The position numbers and the translations under genes are program-made. The notes beneath the pieces were generated by a model. The model had not been told where the DNA came from. It did no database searches and saw nothing but the letters and a program-made list of their open reading frames with translations. A stretch of DNA of 7,285 nucleotides from Burkholderiales bacterium (GTDB lineage Bacteria; Pseudomonadota; Gammaproteobacteria; Burkholderiales; Burkholderiaceae_C): NCBI GenBank assembly GCA_011390055.1, contig JAABTC010000086.1, forward strand, positions 1 through 7,285, in the 5' to 3' direction. The number at the start of each line of letters is the position of its first letter. Position 1 is the stretch's first letter. Below are positions 6,909 through 7,285 of this stretch, one piece after another.

Positions 6909-7285
6909 TTATAGCTGCAGCGAGCGCAGGAATTGCTCGTCGTCGGCACCCAGGCGCCCGCGGGCACGCGCCACCTCGATCAACTCGGGCCGCCGCTGCA
7001 GTGTCCAGCCAAGCGCCTGCTCCCGCCGCCACCGCACGATCTGCGCATGGTGCCCCGACAGCAGGACCGAGGGAACCGCCGCCGCAGCCGGCCCCTCGGG
7101 CCACGCCTCGGGCCGACTGTAATGCGGGCAATCGAGCAAGCCGTCGTCACCGAAGCTGTCTTGCTGGTGCGACGCCTGGTCGCCCAGGACCCCCGGCTGC
7201 AAGCGCGCCACGGCGTCGAGCACGGCGAGTGCCGGAATCTCACCCCCCGACAACACGAAGTCGCCCAGGCTGATCTCCTGCGTCA
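6909..7285 (-). CDS. trmD: tRNA (guanine37-N1)-methyltransferase, C-terminal half (start beyond window)
   Basis: The frame is open from the right edge to TAA at 6909, giving 124 residues of a protein normally near 250 aa. TrmD is a knotted SPOUT-class enzyme that uses S-adenosylmethionine to methylate G37 of several tRNAs, preventing +1 frameshifting. The visible part holds SLGDFVLSGGEIPAL, which includes the GD pair with the family's catalytic Asp, then VLDAVARLQPGVLG, LLDCPHYSRPE, VLLSGHHAQIVRWRREQAL and TLQRRPELI of the C-terminal tRNA-binding domain. The stretch between PEAW and VPSVLL (PEGPAAAA) is slightly longer and more Ala-rich than in E. coli. It lies upstream of rplS in the same transcript. 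The internal GTG at 7256 is not the real start. Confidence 0.97.
   Translation of the reverse strand, partial: TQEISLGDFVLSGGEIPALAVLDAVARLQPGVLGDQASHQQDSFGDDGLLDCPHYSRPEAWPEGPAAAAVPSVLLSGHHAQIVRWRREQALGWTLQRRPELIEVARARGRLGADDEQFLRSLQL

Noticed and set aside
6269..7273. 334-codon plus-strand open frame
   Set aside because: It spans antisense to the NUDIX gene, rplS and trmD, all of which are confidently coding on the other strand.

Overview
The window is a gene-dense, GC-rich (roughly two-thirds G+C by eye) stretch of bacterial chromosome. It has nine protein genes and about 90% coding density. Protein sequences and gene order point to a betaproteobacterium, most likely of the order Burkholderiales (Rubrivivax/Leptothrix/Ideonella-like). 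The basis is the trmD-rplS-NUDIX-CobD/CbiB-like order next to rsgA, a PCD-type dehydratase, a Ste24-type M48 protease and orn. The taxonomic call is inference from remembered protein similarity. No search was run.

Layout. The left part (1-2116) is read from the minus strand: the first 415 codons of a DEAD-box RNA helicase whose C-terminus lies beyond the left edge, a 310-bp upstream gap, and orn (oligoribonuclease). The gap has a convincing sigma-70-like promoter and a long, hairpin-rich helicase leader. A 61-bp divergent spacer separates orn from a plus-strand operon (2178-4671) of three genes that overlap by 4 nt at each junction: an M48/Ste24-type membrane protease, a pterin-4a-carbinolamine dehydratase, and rsgA, a ribosome-assembly GTPase that starts with TTG. 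After a 15-bp convergent gap the right part (4687-7285) is again on the minus strand. In transcription order it holds the end of trmD, rplS, an intrinsic terminator, a NUDIX CoA-pyrophosphatase, and a CobD/CbiB/AmpE-superfamily membrane protein.

How they fit together. Most genes serve RNA metabolism and translation: RNA unwinding (helicase), removal of the last 2-5 nt of decayed RNA (Orn), 30S maturation (RsgA), tRNA m1G37 methylation (TrmD) and ribosomal protein L19 (RplS). The protease, dehydratase, NUDIX enzyme and CobD-like protein are housekeeping or repair functions that appear to be passengers in this neighbourhood.

I see no mobile element, CRISPR array, tRNA/rRNA gene, prophage or defence module. 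I do not think the window holds a dramatic undescribed system. The most interesting parts are the structured helicase leader, the CobD/CbiB-like protein that lacks the usual N-terminal CbiB motif, and how the NUDIX-cobD-like pair is transcribed downstream of a strong terminator.
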